From Ligustrum vulgare (Eukaryota > Streptophyta > Magnoliopsida > Lamiales > Oleaceae): a DNA stretch of 64,000 bases. A model generated the notes under the pieces. It did no database searches. It was not told the origin of the DNA and saw nothing but the letters and a program-made list of their open reading frames with translations. Shown here piece by piece: positions 32,016 through 42,761 of the stretch; the first letter of the stretch is position 1; each line of letters begins with the position of its first letter. The DNA lies in the NCBI GenBank assembly GCA_963555705.1, contig OY743184.1, positions 21,689,859-21,753,858 on the forward strand, in the 5' to 3' direction. The position numbers and the translations under genes are program-made.

Positions 32016-35000
32016 TCAGAGTCCTTGTTTCCTAGTAAACGCGACTAATATTTTGTTCAAGTTTGATATTTCCTGATCTCTCTGTCTCAGCTCTTGTTTC
32101 AATCTCTCAATCTCTCTTGACTGTGCCTCAAACTTATTTAAGCTTAAATCCGGCTCCTCGAGTTGTTCACAATTCTTGTCTTTCCTTGGCTTCTTCAATG
32201 CACCCAAGTTGTCCTCATCTTCAAGTGACCTCTTCTTCAATATACCTTTGTCAACAGAGGCGTCACAAGTCATCTTACAAACACACAAGGTAGCAGCTAT
32301 CCCAGTATTGAGCTCAAAGGTATAGACTTTTTGGGGTCGTCCAGTTGAGTCCTAGTAAAGAGTAGATCAGTAAATTTAATAGTTATATATACCAATAAGG
32401 GAAACAATTGGCACTGCTTGTCTAAATCAATTAAATTAATAGTTGAACTAGTATGATATGAATAACCGTTATGTTGTTTGTGGATAGCAAGGGCACATCA
32501 GCCCATTTAATCATGTGCAAAAGCCAACTTCCATACTGTAACACTGTATGAAGGGACAGAGAAAATCACACACCTTCTCCAGGTTGCCCTGAAGATTATC
32601 AAATGTTTCATTGGCTTCTTGGTGATTTCCGAAAATTGCAAAGGCAGAATATGTATCTCGAACCTTTTTGCTTGGCTGCAAAAAAATCATTTAGCCAAAA
32701 ACAAGGAGTGCGAATAAAAGCAATAGAGCTAAGGCCTCAAAAAATATTTAACAGAAACACTAAGAATAAAGAAGGGGAGCAGATTAAATTTAATCTATAC
32801 AAGGAAAATAGAACAGCTTGACTCACTGTAAGACTAAAATGTCATTTTTTAATACTTTGCATTTTATTTTTTACAACTTTAGAAAATTTTCAATTTGATG
32901 AACATATAGACGACTGGGAATACTACTTAAAGCTAAATTTGTCAGGTCCCAAGACATTCTCTAATGGTTCGCCCTAATTCTTTTTAATCATGTCAACTAC
33001 TTCCTAAATAAGCAGCCTGTGGATAAAGCACCAATTGGATTTTTGAATAGAATGTGATGAATTGTCCTTGCATTGATTCTACCTATTAACTTATAAACAT
33101 TATGCTAAAGTCAAAGACACAAACAAGGATGTAGGCAACAGAAGCTACTTCCACAAACAGAGAACATCGTGGAAACATCCATGAAGGCAAGTGTTGGATT
33201 CAACCTCAAGCAATGCAGCACAACAGGAAAAAAAAAAAAAAAAGAACTGAAAATTTCCACCAGTTCAAGTCATCAAGACCAGAAGCGAGAACTGGTTGCA
33301 CATAATAATATGCATTCAAGGATTCATACATACACGTATGCATATTTGAGTTAAACACTTTGATTACGTATAAATATTTGAGTAAACACTTTGATTACCA
33401 TCAGGTGTCAACTCATTTGGAGAAGCAATGGGAAACATGAGGAATGAAGTTGGTGACAAGTATGAGCAAGCAGGACAACATAGACAAATTACAAATAGCA
33501 TTTAGAAGTCAAATGAATAATTGACTGCAAAAAAACCACATTCATTGGGTATTGATACAACTTATATAAGTCAAAGATTTGATAATTGCTCAGCAGGTTG
33601 TCACATGAATTAGATACCGCAGCATGAATAAGGAAACAATGATGATGCGAAAGTTCCACTTTAAATTGTATGGTCATTGGAAGTGTTATGTCTACTCAAA
33701 ACTTTTATGCAACAAAGTGAGACGAAGGTAGTTACTAGTAGGAGAAAAATGTTCCTAGTAGCCACAATGAGCGCTTGAAAAATTAGAAATAAATTTTAAA
33801 ATATGTGGTTAAAATCAATTATTGACTTTGACGGAGCTAGCTTGCCTTTTCAACTAGTTAACCAAAGCGATGGAGTCATGGAACTAGTTCGCCTTTTCTT
33901 GATCGCCGTAGAGAAATCATTGAAGTTCCCAGTGTAGCAAAAGACGATCTCAATCCATGACCGTCAACAAATCATTAGAGCGGGTGCGAAAGACGATCTC
34001 AATTCAGTAGACAATGGACAGAACAGTGAAGTTGAACAAAATATGCATTGCTCAATTGAGCGTCAATGTCTATCTTCTCTACAAGGAGAAGAAAGAAAAA
34101 AATGAGGAGGAAGATATAGCACTTTGGTTTGCTGCTTCGAACGGGCGAGATTTGAATATTGGAATTTTATGGAATTTCAACTAGAGAGAGTGTAACGACC
34201 CGAGTCCCACTTAACAAGCTGTCCAGGTTGTTGTATGACAGAAGTTCATCGTCAAAAATCCCACAGTTAAGCGTGCTTGGCTTGGAGCAATTTTATGATG
34301 AGTGACCCCCTGGGAAGTTTTATTGGGGAGCGTGCGAGTGAGGACAAAAGCATACTGAAAAGATGCATGTTGGTACAGTGAAGGCAGTACATCGTTATCT
34401 AACGGTCAGGACAGTCTGTTAAGTGGGACCAGAGTCGTTACAAATGGTATTGGAGCCGGTCGCCAACCGAAAATCAGGAACTAAGTGCTATGCAAGACAA
34501 AGTGCTACGCCATAAGGCGGGAGCAACCTCTTGAACCCGTATGAGCAACCTCTAGAATCCCAACTCCTAGCGACGGATCCTTAGATGAATCATCAAATGG
34601 TTTAATTGCGACGAAGACGTTGCGAGTCTAACAGGGGATGATTGTAATACACGGGTCAAGAAAGCTTAAAAGATTTAATAGGTACTACTCATACCTTGAA
34701 GGTGCACCTTCTTTTCCGAAAGTTCATCGCCAAAAATTCCACAGTTAAGTGTTAAGCAGCTTGGAGCAATTCTATGATGTTGAGCCCCTGGGAAGTTTTC
34801 TTGGGGAGCGTGCAAGTGAGGATAAAACATGCTGAAAAGACTCATATTAGTACAATGAAGACAGTACGTCATCATCTAACTGCCAAGATAGCCAATTAAG
34901 TAGGACCCGGTCGTTACAGGAAGGCTGTGTTTATCAAGCAAAAAAGGCAATGAAATGCCGGCTAGAAGCAGCAAGTCAGAGTGTTATATCTTCTTCCTTT

Positions 35001-38000
35001 TGTTCTTTCTCCTTGTAGAGAAGAAAGACATTAACGCTCAATCGAGCAATGCATATCACAGAACATGGGATGATCGGTACAAGCAAAATCCACCAGAAGT
35101 GGCATTTTGCTTCTTTGAAAATAGTATAAAGCGCATTAAGAATACCAATTTATGAGACCACAAGCCAAGTCATGGTGCTTCAGATGTCCTTAACAGCCTC
35201 GTCAACCTTTTTCTTCTTTAGCTTCTTTCGTTCAGCCGCTTGATTGACTATAGGCAAATTAAGTCCAATAATTTGTTCAACTCCACTACTCTGTCCATTG
35301 TCCGCTAGATTGAGATTGACTTTCACACCCGCTCTAATGATTTGTTGACAGTCATGGATTGAGATCGTCTTCCGTAGCTTCCGCTCCGCTAGGAACTTCA
35401 ATGATTTATCTACGACGATCGAGAAAAGGCAAACCAGTTCCATCTCTTTGGTTAACTAGTTGAAATTCCATAAAATTCCATTTTTGAATCTCGCTGCCTA
35501 CCGTTTTATTTAAAAAAAAAAATTTAATCTGCATATAAAAAAAATTATACTAAATGGCATTGATTTGAATTCGAACTAGTGACCTTTCCAAAGAAAAGCT
35601 ACAAACCCAGCTACCACATTGTTGGCGAAATGAGCGTGTTTTCCACATTTTTGAGTTTTTCCTTTGGTTTTAACTAAAAAAGCCCAAATGTCTCCTTTAC
35701 ATATTTTTTTTTCGGAAATAAAGAAGAGAATACATTTTCATTATTTCGGAAAATTGAAAACAAAAAAAGACCTGAAAATAACAAAGAAAACGGACCTTAC
35801 TCTCTAACATTTGGCTGGACAAATAGGTGATATCGGTCAAGCAGAAAGATTCAACCCCACAATCAAAGAAGTCAAGATAGCAATACACCATTACACTATC
35901 TTTGCATGAAATCATATCAAGCACAGCAAAAAGCACATGGTAAACAACATTTACATTAATAAAGTAAATGTGTAGAACCTGCTGAATTTTTCAGTTAAGG
36001 AGTCGATCAAAGAATACTAGTAAACAAAGTCAGTAAAAAGTAGTTAAAGGAACTTCATAGAAGCAATGAAATAGAATGCGATGGAACTAACCTTCACTTC
36101 AATCTCAAAGTCTCCTAGAATAACACTGTGTAAATCTTTGGTTGAAATATTAACCGGAATCCTGTGAAGCAGCAGCTTGGCTGAATATGTATCTTTCACC
36201 TAATCAAAGATGCTATTAAGTAGCAATCTCAATATGGTTGGTGGGCAAAAAATATCAGTGATTTTCTAGGTTACCTCCTCGGGGATAACACCATCAGCTC
36301 CATGCTCTAATCGAGCCAAAACAAGTTTCATTGCAGCACAAGCATCATCTACACAGTTATGTGGACTCCCCTCCTTCCGAAGCTCATAACCTAACACGCC
36401 CTACCAAACCACATAAGGTATTATAAAACAAGCAATGATAGCTACCATCTTGTGACGGGTTCTGCATCACTTGCAAAGATATGTAAAGAGGGCAAGCAAG
36501 ACACAGAAATATTACAAATTCGGTTGAATCAGTAGGGAAGAAAAGCGGCTTCATAAACTGGATCCACAAGTAAAATCTTACCTCGTATACAACAAACTCA
36601 GAGAAGGCTTTCTGGTAAAATCATACCTTACATAGCAAACTCAAAGAAGGTTTTTTGTTAGCAGGTCCATTTGCACGTTTGAAAACATAAGATGTGTCGA
36701 TTATTCTAGTATATTCTAACTTCAATGCTGCAAAATGAAATAGGAAAAAGAGTGTTTTGGAAGTGTGATGTCAATGTCATAGTATGAAGTCAAGAGAAGC
36801 TTAACTAATGAGAATTCTTGAAAACAAAAGAGGCATGGAAACTTGGATACAGAATAAATAGACACAACTAACCTTGAAGATCATTGTTCAGACTGTGGCC
36901 AACTAAAATGGTTCCATGCGATAATAACTTCTTCATGGATTTCTGAAATGTCGACAGAAGAGTTTACGTAAGCCAGAGAGAGAGAGAAGAATGGGGGGCT
37001 TGAAAATTGACCAAAAATACCTGTACATCTGCCAATGAAAAAGTAACTCCATCTAACTCTTTTGCAGAAATTCCAGTTATCTCAGTTCGGTAATCTGCAA
37101 TTGCTTTATTGGGGTTCACAAATACATCAAGTTTAACCTGATAGATTAAATTCGAATGTAGCAAACATAAGAAGAGAAGGCGGCATGTGTGAGACCTCAG
37201 ATACTGCAGAGATAGTATCCACACTGACAGAAGGGGTAAGGGCCGATTCATATATTTTGCAAAGATAGTATGTAGCGTGATACCTGTAAATTACGGTCCA
37301 CGGCACATACCCTTACTAAAGCTTCACTGCCATCTTCACAGAGGACCATCTCACAATCAATGGCGACCATTATTGTTGATTTCATGGCCTTGGACTTTTT
37401 ACTGCATTTTACAACCAACCACTCCTGCTCCAGCAATCAAAGTAATTAAAGAGAGGACCAGCAAAATTAATGAATATGTCATTAAGATTCTATGGAAAAA
37501 CATCACTATCGCCAAATAGAGGAAACAGCCAGCGGAAAAATAAAAACTAACGTGTCACTCCAATATATGTTGTAAAGCATATTTGAAAGAGAAACAAATA
37601 CAAGGATTTCAAGGTGAAGGCATCTATGGAAGTGAATAAAAAGCCTTCTATGGTGCATAAATTCATTCTCTATGCAACAAAACATTCAAGCCCAGCAATC
37701 TATGTAATCCAAGTTGTAGCTTCAGACAACCACAGTATTATATTAGGAAAAATATTTTGAGGTTTTATAACAAGCACAATAATCCAAGCAATGGCACACT
37801 AAGAACTTAATATAGGTTTCAGGTATGCAGAGGAAAAAAATATCACAAAATTCAGCAACGAACCTCATCATAAGATGGTAGAGCATAATCAATCGAGTAC
37901 TGAGGATGCCCTAGAGTCAAACTGACCAGCCTCTGCACTGCCAAAAAAACTAAGTATTACAGATGATACCGTAAAATTCAAGGAATAGCAAGATCGATGG

Positions 38001-38945
38001 CCTTTCATACAAGCTAGTGACAGCAAACATCAGAAAAAGTGAGGAATATAAAATGTTTTTAACAAATAGAAACCTTTCAGTTAAATAGAATTATGAAGTG
38101 CATGAATATCCAACGAAAACCTGTTCGGGCGTTTCATTATGTGGGGAAGATTTTTTTAATGTCTCCACAGCTTCACGGTTGGAGTGACACTGCATTACTT
38201 TCTTGAGAAACTGCAAGTAAGATGCGAGAGTTCATCACAATGGGTGCATTTGGCTTACTGAACACTTCTTTTTCTTCATCAGCCGGGAAGAAGGGAAATG
38301 GTTGTTGATGATAGAGTTTACCTTCAAATCATTCTCCTGTTTAAATGATTTCAAAAATGCAACCAATGAATCAACAGACCTTCGGGCAGGGTCGCTCACA
38401 CTTGCACCAAACTTCTTGTCATAAAATTTTAAAAAATCTTTCCAGCCTCCTTTACTACCTACCATTCCTCGCTTTTGCGCCAATTTCACCATTTCAATAA
38501 GCACCTAATCACATTAATAATAGGAAAAAAATAAACATGTAAATATTACCATATTGGAAAGGATGTTAGTTAATACGACTTTCAATGACACGCCACTAAC
38601 TATTCTATTTATCAAAACCCAATCTACCTTCTAAAACATTTTTAAAAAGCATAAACTCAATTTTTTAGATACCAAATTCTCACACAGGTTCTTAACTCAT
38701 TTCAATGTTGCCAATATATGAACTGATTTCACAGGATTACGCGATTTGAACCACTGGATGATATTGTACTAAACTATTTGAGGCATTATTCATTAACAAG
38801 ACATAAAAAAGCACATAAATATTTTTAGACAATCCGAAAAAAAAAAAAAGCATTAAAATTGGTTGACAAGGATTGTTAATAATCAGTACCAAAATTCAAA
38901 ATTCAAAATAACCTCTTTTTTCGCAGAGACAATCTCCTCGTCCAT
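32016..38945 (-). CDS. Small RNA degrading nuclease (SDN-like, DEDDh 3'-5' exoribonuclease), 12 exons
   Basis: The spliced product is 491 residues. Coding exons on the minus strand: 38945-38913, 38504-38322, 38210-38121, 37932-37864, 37424-37284, 37137-37021, 36942-36873, 36727-36627, 36400-36275, 36199-36092, 32675-32574, 32351-32016. Every intron is GT-AG and the frame stays open. DEDDh residues are Asp148 and Glu150 (AIDCEM), Asp232 (GHSLNND), His282 and Asp287 (HNCVDD). Residues about 316-400 resemble the RRM-like domain of SDN proteins, and the C-terminus (about 445-485) looks like a coiled coil. Arabidopsis SDN proteins trim and degrade mature miRNAs and other short RNAs. The ATG at 38945 gives the expected short N-terminus. 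Intron 10 (32676-36091) is unusually long. Which SDN paralogue it is most like is uncertain. Confidence 0.92.
33846..35475. repeat. Foldback (inverted repeat) in SDN intron 10
   Basis: The left arm, about 33850-34135, matches the reverse complement of about 34970-35465. Shared blocks include CAACTAGTTAACCAAAG, AAATCATTGAAGTTCC, GACGATCTCAATCCATGA and CAACAAATCATTAGAGCG. The right arm has about 230-260 extra bases near 35080-35270. Identity looks like roughly 85-90% in the blocks. A Cassandra-type element sits between the arms. The right arm contains an 87-codon frame (35443-35180, minus) with a Lys-rich end and no recognised domain. It may be a captured gene piece or part of an unnamed repeat. 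Confidence 0.8.
34191..34918 (+). mobile_element. Cassandra-like TRIM with 5S rRNA-derived LTRs
   Basis: Two LTRs, 34191-34442 and 34643-34918, run from TGTAA to GTCGTTACA. Between them lie a PBS-like TGGTATTGGAGCC (34445-34457) and a short non-coding interior ending in a purine tract, ACAGGGGATGAT. Each LTR contains 5S rRNA-like sequence: 34260-34322 has CAGTTAAGCGTGCTTGG (box A) and GTGACCCCCTGGGAAGT (box C region), and 34739-34799 is more diverged. Cassandra elements are known for this structure and are mobilised by other elements' proteins. No exact target duplication is visible (GAGAG against GGAAG). Confidence 0.82.
36576..36661 (-). repeat. Tandem duplication of the SDN exon 8 end with its splice donor
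   Basis: The last bases of exon 8 (CCTTCTTTGAGTTTGCTATG then TAAG/GTATGA) recur 45 bases downstream (CCTTCTCTGAGTTTGTTGTA then TACGAG/GTAAGA). This gives a second donor after 36582 that is closer to the GTAAGT consensus than the first. Using it would add 45 in-phase bases that begin GTA TGA, a stop. Confidence 0.8.
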
Positions 38946-39011
38946 TGTTGTGCGGGTTAGCGAATGAAAGAGAGTTCAGCCGTTTGACAGCTTGAAGAAG
39001 CTGGGATAATC

Positions 39012-39024
39012 GGGGTTAGGGTTT
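39012..39024 (-). promoter_or_regulatory. Telo-box in the SDN promoter or 5' UTR
   Basis: On the minus strand this reads AAACCCTAACCCC, about 67 bases upstream of the ATG at 38945. The telo-box (AAACCCTAA) is common near transcription starts of plant housekeeping and translation-related genes. No TATA box is evident nearby. Confidence 0.65.
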
Positions 39025-39216
39025 ATGCATTGAGAATGATAATATTAGATATCAAAAATACCCTTCATGTATTTGACTATTGAAAACGTAGTCCCTAACT
39101 TTTAAAAATTACAGAAACCTCTTTCCTAAAGTTTATTATACAGCTGATTCCATTCTCACTCAAAAATAAATTTGCATATTTCCTATTTTCCTTTTCTATA
39201 TTTATTTTACCTTTAA

Positions 39217-39736
39217 GGCAGCGTTTGATTGACTTCTTTTTCAAGGAAGATGGAAAATGTTTTTCTAATTTTATTTTTTCAACTGTTTGATGGGTTAAAC
39301 TTTGCAAACAAAACATTTTCCAAAATGGGTGTACGTGACCCCATTTTCTTGATTTCCACAGAAAATGTTTCCTCTTAGGCTCTGAACTTTGGTAAAGAAA
39401 ATATTTTTCATGGCAAACATTTTACATTACGTTTGATTAATTTTATTATTGGTAATTGACTTATTTTTTTTCAAAAAATAACATTATTATTATTATGTAC
39501 AAATATGTCAAAAAAAAAAAAAAAGTGAAAAAAAATTATATTTTATTTTATTTGTCATGAAAAATAAAGTCAATCAAACACTAAAATTTGGAAAATGTCT
39601 CACTTTTTCCAACTAGAAAATTAAACAAATCAAACACTTCAATTGACATTTTTCACAAAATAATTTTCAAGCAAAATCTTTTTCTTGAAAAATAATTTTT
39701 TTTCACCCATTTTTTACCATCGCAATCAAACGCACC
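39217..39736. mobile_element. MITE, 520 bp, with long similar ends
   Basis: Inverted ends are GGCAGCGTTTGATTG on the left and CAATCAAACGCACC on the right. It is flanked by TAA on the left and TTA on the right. The interior is AT-rich and non-coding, with long imperfect inverted symmetry (GGAAAATGTTTTT against its complement). The ends suggest a PIF/Harbinger or hAT-type non-autonomous element, just upstream of the SDN promoter. Confidence 0.65.
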
Positions 39737-40528
39737 TTAGCATTATTGAAAGGGAAAAATGTAATTCGGTGATACAAGATATGATTCGTGAAGTATTTTT
39801 TTACAACGCAATTCCCTTTTTTTTTTTTTAGATTTATATATTAATCATTTATTTGACTTCAATCATGATTTAGCCTCCGTTTGGCGAAAAGAATTATTTA
39901 TAAACAGAGAATAATATGTTTTCAATATAAAATATATGGTTGAAAAATGATTTGAGAATATGTGTGGATTGCAAAATGAATTGAGAAATGTGTTGTTTAT
40001 AATGTTGTTTATAAACAATTTAGCAATTAGAAGATTAGGACTTGTTCTCTTCGTTGTTTTTAGGTCGTTTTCTGTTTTCAGATTTCGAAAATGCTAAAAA
40101 CGTGTTCTCTTTCCCATTTTTCAAAACTAGTTTTTGAAAACAAAATTTTTTTTACACACAAAACTAATAATAACAAAAACATTGTTTTGATCATTTTGTT
40201 TTCAAAACCCAAAAAATTGGAAAACACCCGTCTTTTTCCCTTCCGCTCCTCTTCTTCCCTTTCCCTTCTCTTTAATTCCTTCTCCTCTCATCTCCTCTCC
40301 TCTCCTTTTCGATCCCCTCCCTTCCCTTTCCTTCCCTTCCCTTCCTTCAAAATTGGTGGAATCGATGTGGAAAGAAACAATTGAATTAGGTACTAAAGGG
40401 TTTAGTAATGGCAAGGAGGAAGGAACATGTTCGTTGTAGAAAGGGTAACCAAATAATGGAAGCGGTGGCAAACGTAAAATTCGCTCACCGACCATCAGTG
40501 CCTGCTCACCGGAGAATAAAAAGGTTTG
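39737..40528. other. MITE fragment and polypyrimidine tract
   Basis: At about 39872-40030 GCCTCCGTTTGGC begins a MITE-like stretch with the shared core (GAATATGTGTGG), but its right end is unclear. At about 40229-40350 there is a long C/T tract made of CCCTTTCCCTTCTC and TCTCCTCTCC motifs. Open frames across this tract on both strands are low-complexity. No gene is supported. Confidence 0.5.
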
Positions 40529-41114
40529 TGTTGGGATATTTGTACCAAATTCATAATGGGAATATCTTGGACATTTGATTTTCATCTTAAAGCGATTGAT
40601 TTGGATACCAAGTTAAAGGTGGAAAGTGAAGGAAATAAAATAAAAGACGATTTTCTGGAAACTTTGGGCATGAATTTCTTTCCTTATTCTGATTAGTCTA
40701 CTTCAACAAAGATATATTATTGGACACAAACTCTACATATTTCAGGGTTATGTTTACCTATAAAAATGTGTGTTGGGGAGTAATAATATTGTGCATCTTA
40801 TGTGAGACTAAATAGAGAGAATTGGAGAACTTTATCTTTGTAGTTTCTTGCAACTCTTTGTGAAATTATTTAAAGGGTAGAAACTTGGGGTAGATAGAAG
40901 TTCATTGTTAGTATTTTCTCTGTAGTATATGAGATTAGGTTGGTGATTGAAATTCTATATATATTTATAACAATTTAATATATAGTGAAAAGTTTTGGCA
41001 ATCCGAAAATTTTGCGTTGTTCTTGTTTTATTTTCTTGTTTGCTCAATTATTTCTTAAACATCAAAAATATCATATGGGTTAAAGAAGAGGGAATCTGTG
41101 TTTAATTCCCAACA
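40529..41114 (+). repeat. 5' LTR of the Copia element
   Basis: 586 bp, TGTTGGGATATTT to AATTCCCAACA. It contains ACAATTTAATATATAGTG, the unbroken version of the site where the Helitron entered the other LTR. Confidence 0.92.
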
Positions 41115-41116
41115 AG

Positions 41117-41129
41117 TAGTATCAGAGCA
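41117..41129 (+). other. Copia primer-binding site, tRNA-iMet type
   Basis: TAGTATCAGAGCA lies 2 bases after the 5' LTR. It matches TGGTATCAGAGC apart from one base. Confidence 0.75.
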
Positions 41130-41167
41130 TCAGGTGGTTCGAAGATTTCTTTGAAGCAAAAGAAAAT

Positions 41168-41964
41168 ATGTCTGTAAAAGTTCGACGTTGAAAAATTTGA
41201 TGGGAGAATTAATTTTTGCTTGTGGCAAGTACAAGTCAAGGATGTTTAATTCAAGCGGGTCTGCACAAAGTTTTTAAGGGAAAACCCACAGCTAATTCTA
41301 ACAAAGAAAAATAAAAAGAAACTGAATTCAGCAAAGGTAATGAAGATTTAGATTTGGATTTGAAAGATGCTAGTACAATACGACTTTGTTTAGTCAAGAA
41401 TGTTCTTGCAAATATTCATGGGATATTTGCTGCAAATGAACTGTAGAAAAAACTAGAAGAGTTGTACCGATGAAGAGCTTGTCAAATCACTTATATCTGA
41501 AGGAACAATTTCATTCGTTTAGAATGAAAGTAGGTACAAAAATCTCTGATCATCTTAGTATTCTTAATGGGATTGTTTCTGAACTGAAATCTATTGGAGT
41601 CAAAATTGAAGACAAGGATAAAGCATTAAAGCTCATCTGTTCTCTTTCATCCACGTTTAAGCACATCAAACCAATTTTGATGTACGGGGAGGAAACGGTT
41701 GATTTTACAAAAGTTACAAGTAAATTGATCTCTGAACAACGAACGTTAGGTGGAGGTAATAATTCATCTAGAAATAATTTGCTTGTTGCTGAAAAGTGGA
41801 AGAAGGGAAACTCCATGAAGAAGGTTGTACGTTGGAACTATGGACAATTCGGTCACGTAAGAAGAAACTGTCCAAAAGTGGAGCGAATTCGGCTAACTGC
41901 TCAAGGTGGACAATGCGACTCTCCTGGTGGAGGGTGGTGGTGTTGTACTCTGTATAAGATGTGA
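41168..41964 (+). pseudogene. Copia Gag, broken
   Basis: The ATG at 41168 is followed by a stop within eight codons. Further Gag sequence lies in another frame from about 41180 (KFDGRINFCLWQVQVKD), with stops before 41470. The longest open piece, 41470-41964 (164 codons), covers the UBN2-type Gag region (LKEQFHSFRMK, SDHLSILNGIVSEL). The zinc knuckle at about 41824-41875 has lost both first cysteines: it reads RWNYGQFGHVRRNC. It therefore could not bind zinc normally. RNA packaging by this protein is not expected. Confidence 0.85.
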
Positions 41965-42761
41965 CATCCTCATGGCACGACATCGGTTGTCATGATAGAG
42001 GACATGTTCTTACTTGTGGGTGCATTTGTACGCATACATGCATTGATTTGACTTTGATGCAAAGTATGTGGTTAAATTGATGTTGCTGGCTGATGGGCTC
42101 CTATGGAAAATCAAACAATGAGAGTTACGCCATAATTTTTCAGCAATTTTTTTTCCGACATAAGCCGGTAAAAAGCTCGGAATTCATTGATAATTTTGAG
42201 TGATTATACTAATATGATGGAGTATGAGATCGTCAAAGTGGAAAAACTTGCATGTTTACCCAATGATTATTATTTTGAATATTTTGGCTCGAATGAATTT
42301 ATGTCTAAGTGGAGAACGTTGGGATATTTTACCCATATTCAAAATGGGAATATCTTGGAAAATTAGTTTCCTTGTTAAAGTGGTTGATTTGAAAACCAAA
42401 TTAAAGGTGGGAGGAAAAAGAAAGAAAATAAAAGACAATTTTTTGGAGACTTCATGGGGGGATTTCTTTTCTTATTTTAATTAGTCTACTTCAACAAGGA
42501 TATATTCTTATACACAAACTCTACATATTTTAGGGTTATGTTTATATATAAATATGTGTGTTAGGGAGTCATAATATTGTACATCTTATGTGAGACTAAA
42601 TAAAGAAAAAATTGGAGGGCATTATCTTTGTAGTTTCTTGTGACTCTTTGTAAGATTATTCATAGGGTAGAAACTTGAGATAAATAGAAATTCATTATTA
42701 ATATTTTTTCTGTAGCCTATGAGATTGGGTTGGTAAGCGAAACTCTATATATCTGTAATAA

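Noticed and set aside
34260..34322. A 5S rRNA gene
   Set aside because: Only about half of 5S is matched, with mismatches, and it lies inside paired LTRs of a TRIM element.
35180..35443. 87-codon minus-strand frame as an independent gene in the SDN intron
   Set aside because: It lies in one arm of the foldback and the other arm has a disrupted version. No domain is recognised.
40202..40585. 127-codon minus-strand frame
   Set aside because: It is a low-complexity purine tract (Arg/Glu/Gly-rich) opposite a polypyrimidine run.
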